Origin: Hirundichthys speculiger
Lineage: Eukaryota > Chordata > Actinopteri > Beloniformes > Exocoetidae
DNA length: 64,000 nucleotides
Assembly: GCA_018398805.1 (NCBI GenBank)
Contig: JAGFBZ010001926.1
Span: forward strand, 372,001 to 436,000
Reading direction: 5' to 3'
The notes below the pieces were generated by a model. That model was not told where the DNA came from. It saw only the letters and a list, made by a program, of their open reading frames with translations, and ran no database searches. Position numbers and translations under genes: made by a program. Of this stretch, positions 23,850-37,496 are shown piece after piece (position 1 is the stretch's first letter; each line of letters opens with the position of its first letter).

Positions 23850-26800
23850 AAAGACACGTCTGCAAGGAAAACTAAAGGTTTAATTGTTTACATGTTTTTG
23901 CCTTCTTCAGAGAAAGCAAAATGAAGGACAGGACCTCAGGCAGAACCAGAGTCAGAGAGGGTTGACATCAGCCTCAGTTTTACTGCAATCCCTTCACTGA
24001 TCATCAAATCTAAAGTGAAGTACTGATCAGTTGGCTTTGTGAGTACAGTGACACAGTTCCCCCTGACAACCAAGAGACTGCGTTATTGTCATTGCTGTGC
24101 CACTGCAATGAAACAGACAGGAAGTGGTTCTGTGTGCTCACAGCATGGTCATTGCTGTGGCATTTTTATCTCATTTTTAAGGAATGCCACTGTTGAGATT
24201 TTCAAATGTCACTCATGTTTGCAGCACCACAAATCAACAGCTAGCACTGAGTGCATTCATACCAAGTTCAACCGGAAATGGGGTAAGATGGTTACCACAA
24301 GTAAGCAGAAAAGTTTTGCTATTGTGTTGGGGGAAATGTGTTTTTATGCATTCATCTGGATAATGGTTATTCCTAAAGCTGTTTCCCTTTAATTAGATTC
24401 CGCTGAGTCAGACAGAGGCTAAAAGTGAAGCTTTCCACTGGAGCTCCAGTATTGGGGAATACAGAGCTCATTCACAAAAGACAACTGAGGGCTTTGTGTA
24501 TTTCAGTGCACATTAGCATAGGCTTCCATGAAGTTTCCTCTAGTCAGGTATATGAATATGTCCCATAGAATGATGCCACTATCATCATCTATCATCAGAG
24601 GACTGGATGTTACTTGACTTCCATCATTGCACATTTTTTAAGGATCTCTACTTCTTTCACCACCTCTTGGGGATTGTATGCTAACTGATCCATGTGGGGA
24701 AAACACATGTCTACAAAAGTGCTATTTTATACCTTTGTCTTTTTCTTTCTTTCTTTCTTTTTAACTTGCATCACACCAATTATTTCCCTTCTATATATGG
24801 TCTTCTCCTTTTACCTGTTCATATGGGTTCTGGCCCTCTCTCCTCAATCACTTCTCCTTTTTTTTTTTTTTTTGCTCGAGGCAAAAAAAAAAGAAAAAAT
24901 CACAAAAATTCAGTGTTTTGAGAGAGATAGATAGTGTTTTTCTCTGGGTTTTCAATCATCACACGAATCATCAAAACAGAGATGTGACTTTTGGTGAATT
25001 CAAGGTCCAAAACCAACACAGCCCAGAAAAAACACACACTTTGACAATGATACACAAGGATTTAGTTATGTGCCCTTGCACATACAGGATAAGCAACATG
25101 AAGGAATCTGCTAAAAAGATATTTTGCTGGGTCAACGTTTCCTGTGCTGAAATGTGAAACAAAAGCTGTGTAAAAACTCTGGCCAAGTTCCTCAGATTTG
25201 GTTGCTAAACCTATTGGCATCTTTCTATTTTGCCTCTCAGTGGGATTGCCATGGCTTTTGTATGTATGTGTTTGTGTGTGCTTTGTTGTTTCTGAACTCC
25301 TTGTTCTCATGTCTTTGCATTGGTTATGTGCATGAGTTGGGCTGTGTATGTGATTAGGATGGAAATATGTGTTGGATTACTGACTCTCTGGCAAGATAGA
25401 AAAAAGCAAGCCAAATTAAAAGGAAGCCAGGGAAAGAAGTTGGGGATGAATGGACACCAAAAAGAAGCAAAACGGTTTATGCAGAGACAGTGACAGCCAA
25501 TTCTCCGTGTGTTTCAACCCCCAGCTTTTTCAGGTGTCATTGTTTAATCCATCCGTTTTCATGCTGCTGCCATTTTCAAATGCTTCATCCTCTCTTCTCT
25601 CTCGCTGTGGGCATGTCTGTGTGCTTCCCTGCTTTATCGTCTCTGTTTCCTGCAGCCTGACTAAATGTCAGAGCAAGCTGCTGCTCTTCCCAGACCACGC
25701 CGTGGGAGACGGACCAACCTCATCGCCGTGGCAACCCTCTGTTCTGGCTCAAAGAAAGAGGCTAGGGTAGAGAAGAAAGGAACTTTTATTCCTCTGAACA
25801 CCCACAAGTTTCCTCATCCTCCCATGTCCTTGTGCATTGTAGCTAAGGCCTGAACCATGTGGTAAAACTCCCAGGCTTCATTGTTAGATTTGAGAGGAGA
25901 AAGAGAGGATGGGTTGAAATTACTAAGCATGTGAAGATCCATTTCTCAAATTAATTTGGAAAATTAGAATAAAACATAATAGAAATGTCCACAGATGCCC
26001 TATATAAGACATATACAAACATGGAACACGTTAAAGAAAGCTTCATTACAATTGCCAGCATTAAATTTCTCAGAGCAACTACTTTGCTTGGAGCCATTGT
26101 ATTTGGTTTCAATCTGTACGGGCAGGCGGCTGCTGAGTACCTTTGTTCTATGGTAAAGGCTTTCTTCTCGTAAATGATTTGACACCTCATGCAAAAAGTG
26201 TACCTTAAATGATTTCAGTGGTCATGAGGAGTCGTAGGAGGCTTGCCAAAGATTGTAACTCATTTTTGGAGTAAAGACTGATTTTTTTTTTTCTTTTTCT
26301 TTTGTGACAGCACAATTGGTTGGGGTCCTGAAATGACAGCACTTTGCTATTACCCACCATCAGAGGGATGTGAGAGGCTGTTAGGGGGACAAAAACTGAG
26401 GAAGTTACAGAAGTGTGGTATTGGCAGTCAGGATTGATGAACCATCTGGCTGAAGGTGAGAAATCTTCAGTTCTGGTTCAAGTCCAGTATTGTGTTATTA
26501 CACGTCCAAGTTTCTGTCTGTAAATTTGCTCTTCTGTGAATCTTTGCACTTTGTTGGGTAAATTAATTAAATCTGCTTCACTAATTGAGTTGTTTTTTTT
26601 TTTCTTTTTGATGTCCCTTTTTTGGCATTCCTTGGTATCAACAAGCAAACACACACGTCTACAAAACACATAGTGAGAAAACTTTAAAGCTTATAAGGTT
26701 TGTAAAAACTGTGTTTAATACCTAAACATGAGCTTTTCATGACCCTAACCTGAAAGCTTTGTTTCCCAAGGCCTACTGAATATTTTTGTTGCCTAATTCA

Positions 26801-27366
26801 GAGTAAATTTAGAGTGAGATTGACAAAATCCTATCACACTATGCCAACCATTTATTAGACAACTTTGTGAAACCTTTGACCTAACTTTTGATACCCTTTT
26901 ACATCTAAAAGCTATAAATAGAGTTTTCAGATGCAGATTTAAGGTTGGTTAAGAAAACAAAGCTCCTGATTGGTCACTGACTTACATTGCATCATGGAGC
27001 AACATGGTTTGCATGAGACAAGACAAAAGACTTGAGATAATATTAAGCATGTTACTCCCTTTGAGTTGAATCAAGGCTCAAAATCATTCTTGGGTTTTAA
27101 CAGCCATTTATTTGGACAACATATCTTGATATGCCTCAACAATGCCATCAGAACTTATTGGCTGCATTAACTCCAAGGATTACTTTTCAGCTTCTTTTTT
27201 TTAGAAAAGATTATTTTATCTCCTGGGCGCACTTCTTGTGACTCCTCTCTTGCAGATACTGTATAAGCAGTGCCTTGTGTGGCTCTTGGAGTGGGTCAAT
27301 CAGTCTTATTCCCGAACAACAATATGACCAAGTGGAACAAAAAAATTGGTCCCCCCTTACTTCTGT
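23850..27366. other. Non-coding stretch, no gene seen
   Basis: Contains a (CTTT)n run near 24739, poly-T at 24858-24872 followed by an A-rich run, and unique sequence. The GC-rich segment 25645-25770 follows a pyrimidine-rich CTGCAG and looks mildly exon-like, but it has no donor site and no recognisable product. Confidence 0.55.
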
Positions 27367-27621
27367 CGTCCATGCTTTATCTATGCCTGCTTAATGCTCT
27401 GCAGGGTCACGGGGACCTCTCTTTGGGCGGAAGGCAGGGGTACATTCTGGACAGGTTTCCAGTCCATCGCAGGGCCAAATGCCAACGAACAACCATGCAC
27501 ACTCACAATCACTCCTTCGCCCAATTTAGAACCACCAATTAATCTGACATGCACGTTTTTGGACTGTGTGAGGAAGCCGGAGTACCCGGAGGAAACCCGC
27601 AGAAGCACGGGGAGAACATGT
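27367..27621 (-). mobile_element. LINE 3'-end fragment
   Basis: The best preserved LINE 3' end here: TCCATGCTTTATCTATGCCTGC, then CAGGGTCACGGGG, 'ggacaggtttccagtccatc', 'gcagggccaa', CACTCACA-type blocks, 'caatttagaaccaccaatta', 'ttttggactgtg', 'aggaagccggagtacccgga' and 'acggggagaacatg', all in the consensus order of the reversed (GGAT)n-tailed fish LINE. Tail side is left, so the element is on the minus strand and 5'-truncated at about 27621. Confidence 0.8.
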
Positions 27622-27799
27622 TTATATGTTTTTTATTGTCTTCTTAACTGATTATAACAATTATGAATTGAATATATGAGTGATGCCTCTAACGGCAGCT
27701 ACAAAGCATTTTTTACTTTATTTTTTTTTTTATGACAACATGCAGGAAAGACTGCCTCTGATTTGTCCTGATTGCTACCTCACACCTGTCAACTAAGAT

Positions 27800-28430
27800 C
27801 ACAGGGCGCAGGGCGGGCTTCCGTTAGCTCACGTTAGCGCGATTTCAAAACTCCATGGAACCGATTGTTATGTTGTTCGATCGGGTTTTACGTATTAAAG
27901 CTCGTGCTTGTGCTTTCCTCCTCGTAGAATTCGCTCAGAGGATTCATCACAAATAAACACCAAACTATCTTCTTCTAAAACTTCAACGAAGTTTCACGCC
28001 GCCATGTTTGTTGTGATCGTACGCTGTGCTGCAGGCTGCATTCAAGGTGTATCGTAAATTCCCACGTTCCCTCGTTTGCTAGTCATTCTTTCAGCCTTTT
28101 CCATTTTTTTCCTTTTTTTATGTGTAACATTTGGGAAAATACTGCGAATATCAATTCAAGTCAGCAACTACTAAAATTATGACCGAGTTAACGAGTTGTT
28201 TTCTGGCATGATATTCTTGATTTTCCTTAATTGAGTAATCGTTTTTCTGATTATGCCGACGTCACTTGAACATAACATTCACTGCTGGTCATTCAAGGCT
28301 CAGAGGGAGTGAGGTACTGCCATGTTGACAAAAATATACGTTATTGGGGCTATTCATCGTGATATCTGAGTTATCGGGATGACGTCATAATTTCATGTTA
28401 TCGGCCCGATAGTTATTGTGCAGCCCCTAC
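27800..28430 (-). mobile_element. hAT-like DNA transposon terminus
   Basis: The right edge, read on the minus strand, starts TAGGGGCTGCACAATAACTA, resembling the GGGCTGCAC-type terminal repeats of fish hAT-like elements. Behind it is CpG-containing sequence with paired ATCGGGCCGAT and TTATCGGGATGACGTCAT blocks, then a promoter-like stretch and a short start-codon context (ATGGCGGCGTGA at about 28004-27993) that meets an immediate stop. No matching left terminal repeat was found, so the left boundary is a guess. Confidence 0.4.
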
Positions 28431-31400
28431 ATTAAACAGCTTATGGTTCTGGATTTGCGGTGCAATGATGTGAGATATGTGGCTTATTGCTGTCAAAACA
28501 GACGCGTAACTACCAAGCATGCCAGTTATAAATAGATAAGTAGCACAAATTTGCTGCATTTTCATTTTCACCTCTGGATAAATCATGCAGATTAGGCTCT
28601 TAACGTTCAAGAAAAAAAAAATTGAGAGGGAGAAATGTTTTCCGTTATGGCACTATTTATCTTTGTCTTCTCTTTTTTGGTTGTGCAATGTCTGTGGAAT
28701 AGGCTACAAATGTTTTTGATGATTGGTTGAATGGTACCCTAACTAATCCCAGCAGCACTGATTGGGGCAATTGGGACAATCATAAATAGTTGTAAATAGT
28801 TATATTATAGTAAATAGTTATATTAATATATAGTTGGGTGTTGTTATGAGAATGACAATATATCACTATAGCACCCCCCCTCCCACCTCCCCCTTCCTGG
28901 GGGAAAGTCCAGGGCCATTTTTTAGTCCCAGTCCATCCCTGCGGGGGCTTGTCCTAACTAAAGCAGGAAAATCCACTTGTAAAATAATTAAGTGCAAGGT
29001 CAGCATTAGAATTACAAGAGACCTGAACCTTATTGGATACTGATGCCACAGCGTAGACAAACATAAGTCTGAAGTTTTATTTAAGAAGTTTTATTACTGG
29101 ATTCTTTTAGATCACTCTATTGGTGTTTATATCTGTGGTTGATGCTGAAAAACAGCCTTGAATCAATAAATATATGCCCTGGAGTAAATAAGGCACATTG
29201 ATGTAAAGTTTTGTGTATTCGTCCAGTAAGTAAATTTTAGGCTTTATACAAATTTCTTTGCATTCTCCATTATTTGAAATTCTGATTATGTCTGCATGTG
29301 CTTAAAACAGATAGGTTTGCTATGGGAAATCTGGCAGTTGCGTCAAACAGAATTTCATGTCAGATGTCCTATTTTTATTTTATCATATTTATTTCTTTTT
29401 ATATTGGGCATTTTTTATCATATAAATGTTTTTGAAGGTGTGTGAGAGCGCATGCATTTTGTAAGCATGTGCACTGTGTGTCTTTATGGAATGTGCATAT
29501 GCTTAATAGTGTTTTCTGCTTGGCCAATTGTGCCGGTGCTCTTCTGTTCAGGTTGCACGTGACCCTGGCTCCAATGGGACACCAATGGCTTTCATGTTTT
29601 TTGTTCAGTTATGCCTTACATCTAGGTCAAAGGATAAAATAATTACCCCTATTTGCTTTGACTCTAACACACATTGGTTTCTTTGAAAAATAGCTTCCTA
29701 GAGATCTGAGTGGTCACAAGGTGCCATTGTGAAGGACACCTTTTGCAGAGAACTCATTGCCCTAAATCTAGATCCTCTTATGTTGCCAGTTATCCACTGT
29801 GCTGGTTACTCACCCTGTTCTCCCGTATCTAACATCACAACTCGCTTTGTTTAATTTCATGTCACAGTTGACCTTGTTCAGACCAGAAAAGAAGACTGTA
29901 TTTACAAGTTGGTGACAATTTGATTAAGAATGCTGTGGCCCAGTGTTTATCTTGGTACCAGTGGTATCTTTGCCTCAGTAAATTTTCTTCGAAGAGTCTG
30001 TCCTACTCTTTCTCTTGGTGGCTTTCACCCACAAAAGAGGAAGAACCTGGAGTAGTGGAAAAAGAAAAAGAAAAAAGTGAGCATTTGTGGCCACCCATGA
30101 TTCTCACCAGTGACTCTCAGTGAGATCTTTCCTTTGTCTTGTAAAAACAGATTGAGAGTAGGCAGGGAATCGCCCCTGCACTCAGACACACTGTCATTCT
30201 CATAAAACCAGCTCCATGGGCCTCAGGCTTGGACCGAGAAACTGTAGATTATGTCAAAACCTGATGCCCTTCATAGATAAAGGCTGAAGACCTCCTGCCA
30301 GCAGTGGGATACGACCATCTGGGAGGACCACTTCCAGGCCTTTGTATCCACACAACCCCTGCAGCACACCCATACATACCCAACCTCATACATGTAAAGC
30401 ATCCTTAAGAGTGCACCCGGGTGACAAAGAACCATGTCAGGTTGATGTAGAAGGCTCAATAACACACTTTCTGACTCCAACTACTTTTTTTAAAAGTTAG
30501 TTGAACACAGAGACAATGCCCTCACACATCAATCCATCCGTGCATTCTTCTACTACCTCCTTGTTGCTACTGTGAACAGTCAGACCAGTGCTAGACTATT
30601 CCCTAAAAGGGCTGTAGTCTATGTGTCATTGTGTGAACCATCATCAGAGCCTGGTAGGGGTCTGTAATAACTAAAAGGTGGTTTTCTCCGTCAGACAGCA
30701 TGTTTCAGTCAGTAGAAGGGCGTGAAGGCTACTTTGTGACCTGGGTAATGTACCATTACACGTGAAGAGAGAAAATGTGCGAGGATTCAGTTTGTTCTTT
30801 AGCCGTCCAAAAGTTCAAGCATCAGGGTGCGCGGTTCCTTGGTTTGCCTGTCTGTGCAATAACAGCTCTACAGAAGAAAAACAAAAAAACATTTCATTGC
30901 TATGATTTTATTGTTTTTTTGCACAGCACTAAATTGGACTCAGACTGTGCAGATATGTAAATATCAAGATAAAGCGTCTCTGTGGGGTACTGAAACTTGA
31001 CTATTTAATCATCATCTATTATCAATATATAATTGTCTCTTAATTATGAAGACACTCTTCCCATAGTCAAAGTGAATATATCCCATTTATCTCAACAGAA
31101 CTGATCATATTGCTCCCATATCATTTAGCAATGTGATTGAATTAAATTATCCTTGGCAAATTAAATGGTTTTTGACAATAATTAAAAGGAACTGCTTATG
31201 TTTTAAGCATTTAGCAGTCATGTGATAACCTTTTGGAAGCATTCAACAGTCTACCAAACTATTTTAAGATTAATTCAGTAATGATTTTATTCACTGTTTA
31301 ATGAGTGATTGAGCGGAATGCAAGCTGTTACCTGTTAAAACCAGTGTTCTGTATGAGTTCATATGTGCTTGCGTGATTGTTTAATCTTTGTTTCTAATAT

Positions 31401-34400
31401 ATGTAAACTCATTATGAGTCCAGCAGGATTTACATATTTATGGCCATTACCGTGCACAAATGTCCACAAAGTGGTTGGTGTGCAATCCAGTGAAATTGCT
31501 TCACTTAGAGATGAAACTGAATATGGGTACGAATTGCTAGCCATCTAGTTTGCTGTCCAATAATTGCAGGTGCTGAACAGCATCATAAGAAAAAAACAGA
31601 GGCAGTTTTGTAAATTACTTCACAGCAGATGTCATATTGAAACTTTGTTCGCTGAGTGTCTCTCCAGCCTGATCCAACACAGCCAGCTCTCCATGAAAAT
31701 GGAAATAAAGCAAAATCAAATGTTTTTAGAGGAAAAAAGCTTTTTTTTTTTCTCCATGTATTTGAATTGCTACTAATGGGTGGCTTGTTGTATTAATGTA
31801 TATTACCACCTGAGTGTTTATTTTGGTTTAATTAGGCTATGTTTATTCTCTGTGTGCATTTTCTATGTAAATGCTTTCACCAGTGCATATTATGAAATAT
31901 CCTTGAACATATTGTTATGAGTGTGCCTTCTTCTTGTCTGTTGGCGCATGCTTCCATGTGGCAGACGAAATTCTCTGTGTTGAGGTGAAAGAAGAGGCAG
32001 AGAAGATGTGTAAGTTGGAGACTGCAAATAAACAACATCCAGTAGCTGCAGTGTCAGTCTTCCTGCCGCTTTTCTTTCCTTTTTTTCCTCCTTGCATTTA
32101 AACAAACATACACAGCAATTGTGCTGCCAAGTCACTGAAGAACTCAGCACTTCACGGCTTTACATCTCTGCTAAGGTTTTTGTGTCTAAATTGATAATTG
32201 AATTGACTATCGCCATGTAATCAATTAGGGTGTTCATCCTCGGCTCTGAATCAAACACTTAATTGGCTTGTGCCACAGAGGGGCTGAGGCTGAAAGCACT
32301 CTGCGAGAACTGTTGGAATACTACAGATGGGCTCTTGCACTTATATACTTTGTGTCTCACTTCAAATCCTTGATTTCCTTTTTAGTCCAGAAATTGGCTG
32401 TGAGCGAGAAATACACGGGTTGAGATTGGACCGTTGTGACAAATCCTGCCTGTTTTAGTGAAGAAGGGATGAATAGATATACAACACACACAGTTGGTTA
32501 TCTCCCTGCTTTGATCATTATCTTTTACACAGATGCATGGAAGTTTCTCTTCCATTAAACACCCTTTGTTGCTTTTTACCAAATATACTAAAAATTCTCT
32601 ACCACCTGCAGTCAGCACTGCTTTGTCAGAGCACACAGAGAGCAAAGCATTTCAGGTCCAAACAAACCTGCAGTATTGATCCTCCCCACACCTTATTCTA
32701 TTTTGTCTTCTAAAACAAGCCTTTTCACTCGGTTGACTTCTATTCAAAGCTATCCAAAGGGACCTGTGTCAATGGAGAAGCTTGACTTCATTCCACAGCT
32801 CTGGAAGCCCCCTGGGGCCTAAGCATGGGCTGCTAGACCATGACAGACAGAGGCTAATAGGCCGGATAAGATTGGATAAAAGAAAAGGAGAGGGGGGGTG
32901 GAAAAAAAGAAAAAAAATGAAGTCCAGGACACCACCATCTGCTTTTGTGGTGATGAGCATCAAAGCCTGAAGGAGCTCTGTTGGATCCCTCTTTCAGTTG
33001 GCCATCCACATATGGGCTTCATATTTCACCAGGACAGACAGTCAGCAAGACCCACTGCTCCACAGTCGAAGCCACTATTCTCTATCTCCGCATGGTTTCC
33101 AGCATTTAAGAAGAGCAGCAAGATTGCTTTTATTTCTCCTGAGAAATGTGTTTAATAAATGACCAGGCTTGACCCAGAGGACTTGGGTCTGCCCCCCCAC
33201 CTCACTGAAAGTACAGGAGCAGAAGAGCTCTGTGGGCATGTTACTGTTGAGAAAAATGGTAGAAAAATGGGTCAATGCATGGCTCCAATGATATGCTCCC
33301 AGGGTGATTAATTATTAAAGTGACGAATACTACATTTGCCTGGGAGCACAAGGGGCTTCGGTCCACATTTGTTGCACCATAACAATAATCAGCCCTGCTG
33401 CATCTTTTATATCCATCTACTCTTTCAATCTCTTCTTTACTTCTCCTTAATTCCTTTGAACCTTTATTATTTTGCCCATACAGATTACTTTCTTCCTCTT
33501 CCATCTCTCCCAACTGACAAACATGGACCTCATTATCTAATTACATCTTTTCACTCATTCTTATAATGTCCTTCTTTTCCTTTGCCTCTTTCAGCAGCTT
33601 CTCTGGTTTCTCTTTTGATAGCATCATAGCCTTTATCTATAAGGGAGGCTGGGGAATAAGTGAGAACCTTGATGAGATGTCTGAAGGCCAGACACATATA
33701 ATATCAGTGCTGATGGAAACCAGCCATTCTTGTCCAACTCTACGTCTCCTTCGCCTTTTGATAGACTTTGCCTGCCTCAAGGTACCATATGGTATTCTCT
33801 CAGACTGCTGGACTTGTTGGCCTCCCACACAACATTGTGCATCCATCTTTCCCTCACTCACAGCTTCTTTATGGGCTCTCCAACAGTTATTTCCTCCCCT
33901 GTCCCTCTCCCCTGATACTGTGCAGAGCCCCATCCTTCCACATACTATTTCACACAGCCACACTCCAGTGATGTTCACTGCAGAGATGGCTCAGGTCTAG
34001 CAGTTGGTGAGAGGAGAGTGTGGAAACCTCAGTCATTAGTTAAATATTAGCCAGACTGTGCTCTATTCCCCCAGCATCCAGGGGAGGGATGCTAGGACTT
34101 TACTCTTCCAAAACAATGGGCCATAAGGGGATGTCTTTGAGTCCTTGTTTTCTATAAAGCATGTGACGATACACCGACTTCACTTCCTTCAAAACTCTTC
34201 TGTTCTTTTTGTTATGCCTTGTTCATCAGGTAGTGTGTCTCACCCCATGAGAGATTTGTTAACTTTACCAAGAAGAAGAAGAAGTTTTAAGAACTATGAA
34301 TGTCTGCAATAGACAAGACCCAGAATTACACACTTAAGTGAGAATGACATAGTGGATATGTCTTGTGTTGAGCAGATTTATCAGTCTAAGTTAATGGAAA

Positions 34401-36294
34401 ATGTTTAAAAAAAATTATAGTTCCACAGTAAACTTGAACAAATGGCTGCATATATTAAATGTTGTGTAAGCACTTTCTTATACAGCAGCCAGGGGAAGTT
34501 AAGTCCAAAGGAACGATGGTTGTTTCTTGCTCAGTCAAAATCACAATCAAGTTTCCAAAGAATTTGTTGAAGCAGATTTTGCTTGCTTGCAAATGGTATC
34601 GTATTTATAAATGACACTTTAGTAGGTGTTTTATGTGTTTGAATTGAAGTTTCCTCTGGACTATAGGCAACGGCATCGTACTCAAAATTATGATGTGGGT
34701 GGAAAATGTTGCAATCATAAAAAGGTTTCTTGTTGATCATAGTTTTGCCTCTGGATGATGACAAATCTGGTGATCATTATGAAAACACTGGATACCATAT
34801 CAGTTAGTTTCATATCTTCCTTGGAGTAATGATTTGTCCGTGTGTTTCATTCGGTGCGTGCGTGTATGTCTCTAAGGCATGGTGATATTGTATGTGTGTG
34901 GGAGCCACAAGACTCACACATGCAGAGCACAGGATTCATGCTGTTTGTGTGGTGATGGGTGTCCGGAGTTCACGCTGTGAAACTCAGAGATCATCTCTTC
35001 TCTGCCCAGGAAGCCTCTGGTCAGACAACAGTTATCTCAGCACACTCCTTCTCTTCTCATTTTCCTCTGCTCACCTCCCTCTCCTTTGCCAAGCTTCTTT
35101 CTTTCGTTTCCTGTTAAATGTAAAGACACATTTCAGCATGTTAGAACCATGTTTAATGAACCATGTGTATTGAAAAAGAATTAAAGGTAAGACTTATAAT
35201 GCATAATACACAATTTCATTAGTCTTATAGCTCAGTCCATAGGCAGTGCTTAATCTTTAAACTTTACCTTCTATTGCATGTTTCCAGTCGTGCCTTTTAT
35301 CTTTCAGTGGAATTCCCTTCAGAGCACACAGGTGTGAGCAATTAGTTGAATTCAGTAATGTACTCGACTCCTCTCACGTCCCTGCTCTCCTGAGTCCTAG
35401 ACAGGGTCTGTTGGGCAGGCAGCAGTGTAATTAGTTTAATTTGGTGCCCTTGATTGATCTAACATCAGGCCAAAATCCACTTTCTCACTACAATAAAATG
35501 CTGCTATGCACCTAACTTTGATACAGAAGTCCAGGAATCATTAAATGGTCATAGGCTCAATTACATAAAGCTATTCTCCAAATGGACTATTGTTAGCATC
35601 TTTACCTAGATTGTTCTTGAAGTTCATGTGTCACAGTTAGAAATATTAAGATATCATAATATTATATATTGTTTACCTATCAGAGGCTGGTTAGTTTAAC
35701 TCCATACTCCATCTGTCATTCTAATTAAAAGGTACCATGTGCTCTTGTTTAATACAGCACAGATAAAATCTGCATGTTCCTCAATATGCGTGATGTTGGC
35801 AGAGACGCTTGCTGAGAAATCTACATATGATATGAAACTGTTTCTGAGACACTGAGCTGGTGGATAACAGATGGACTTCCATGCTTTGGGACTGTCAAGC
35901 AGCGTATGTGCAATACACAGCTTGCTAGTAATGTCTTGAAAGAAAGTTTTAACTTCATGTTTCGAAACGGTAGTCAACACAACATTAGGTGACAGGTATC
36001 CACGTTCTTCTTTTAAATACAGCTTTTCTCTTATAATGTTGGTTTCAAAAATGCTTATTTATTTAACTAGCAGGCAGTCCAACATCAAAGGACTCAGCAG
36101 CAGCCATGAGTCTTAACTGACTCTCACTGCACTCAAAAAAAAACAAACAGGGCATCTATTACATCATCCTGAGTCAAACATGTAGCTTCTATGTTTCATG
36201 TTTCGTGGTTGAACACTTTTAAATTACGGAGTTTTAGCATAGCATGCAACAACTTGAAATTTAGGGGAATAATTTGTGTTCACACAACATAATT
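28431..36294. other. Long non-coding stretch, possibly rich in regulatory sequence
   Basis: No transposon recognised over almost 8 kb and no supported exon. Several parts (31040-31560, 32190-32290, 35320-35640) are AT-rich and dense in TAAT, ATTA, CAATTA and TTGATTGAT words, which bind homeodomain, Pbx/Meis and Sox-type factors and are typical of vertebrate conserved non-coding elements. Conservation cannot be judged from one sequence. Confidence 0.4.
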
Positions 36295-36877
36295 ACCTCC
36301 GCCAAGGAGGTTATGTTTTTGCCGGCATTTATCTGTCTGTTTGTTTGTCTGTCTGTGTACAAGATAACACAAAAAAGTTATGGATGGATTTTAATGAATT
36401 TTTCAGGAGTTTTCAGAAATGTGAAAAGGAAGAACTGATTTCATTTTGGGTGTGATCCGGAAGAAATCCTGGATTCTGGATCACTTTCAAATTTTCGATA
36501 ACATTGTGGTAAATGGGGCCAAAAATTTTGTCTCTCAATATCTCCGTTAATTATTGCTCAAAACCCATGAAATTTGACTCAGGGATTGACAATGGGAACA
36601 TTTATCAAATCTCAAAGGCTGACCTGGATCTGATCTAGAAGGGAGATTTTATCCCAGTCTCTATAAAAACATTGAAGTTGTTTTAATTTCAATAAATTGA
36701 TTTTGAAAACAAATATTGTATTAAATCTTTATAGCATTATTATTTATTTTTGTGTGCATCACAAAATAAAGGAAGATATGGTACTTTTTTAGCGGTCCCA
36801 TATTGTCAGTGCTATATATACGACTAATATTTATGGGGGAATTGTTGCGCTTGGCAGAGGTCTGTGTGCTCCGAGTT
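36295..36877. mobile_element. Interspersed repeat, longer sister copy of 6048-6477
   Basis: Begins ACCTCCGCCAAGGAGG and, near the right end, has CTTGGCAGAGGT, its imperfect reverse complement. Blocks shared with 6048-6477 in order: GTACAAGATAACACAAAAAA, GTGAAAAGGAAGAACTGATT, 'gatccggaagaaatcctgg', 'atctccgttaattattg' and 'atgggggaattgttgcgct'. About 150 bp at 36663-36825 have no counterpart in the other copy. Confidence 0.75.
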
Positions 36878-37496
36878 TATGTTTGGTTTGGTTTGCAAAT
36901 CCCTTCTCCAGAACAGAGGGTGGCAGTAGTGGGCAAATCCCTAAGTGGGAGTGCCCCTCTCTACGATCAAAGGTGTGTCCTTGGCAAAGAGTAGCCGCTT
37001 TGAGATTAAACATCACCTGAGGAGGTGGGTTGATTTTTCAAAAGCCTCTTGAGCTTTTATGACTACCTTGCCAGAATCCAATCGTTAAAATTGAAGAAGC
37101 AATGTTCTTAGGTTGCTACCAACATGTCTACCTGAGTTTCTATAGACTTATTTCACTGAAATGAACGCATTTTTTATGTTGATGTTGAATATGAGTATGT
37201 GGGACAAATAAAGGAATATCTTATCTTATATTAAATTGGGGCAGGCTCAAAGAGTGGACTCAAAATTTCTAACTCAGACAGAAATGGTAACTGCTGTTTT
37301 ATTTTTTTGTTTTTTTTTAAAGAGACATGACATAATGCACAGTCTGTTGGCCTTTGAAGCTTTACCCTGTCTGCTTTTTGTGTTTTCACAGCAACATGTT
37401 TTCAAGCATTTTCAGTCAGTGTTGCCTTTTCTGGCATAAAGTAAGGATTCATTCCAATCAATCCAGTTTGCTCTGTGTTTTTCTTTTCCAGCATCT

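Noticed and set aside
25645..25770. Exon-like GC-rich segment after CTGCAG
   Set aside because: No splice donor, frame not distinctive, product unknown.
33566..34000. 144-codon open frame, plus strand
   Set aside because: Ser/Phe/Leu-rich product of pyrimidine-rich DNA; no domain, and an open frame also exists on the opposite strand.
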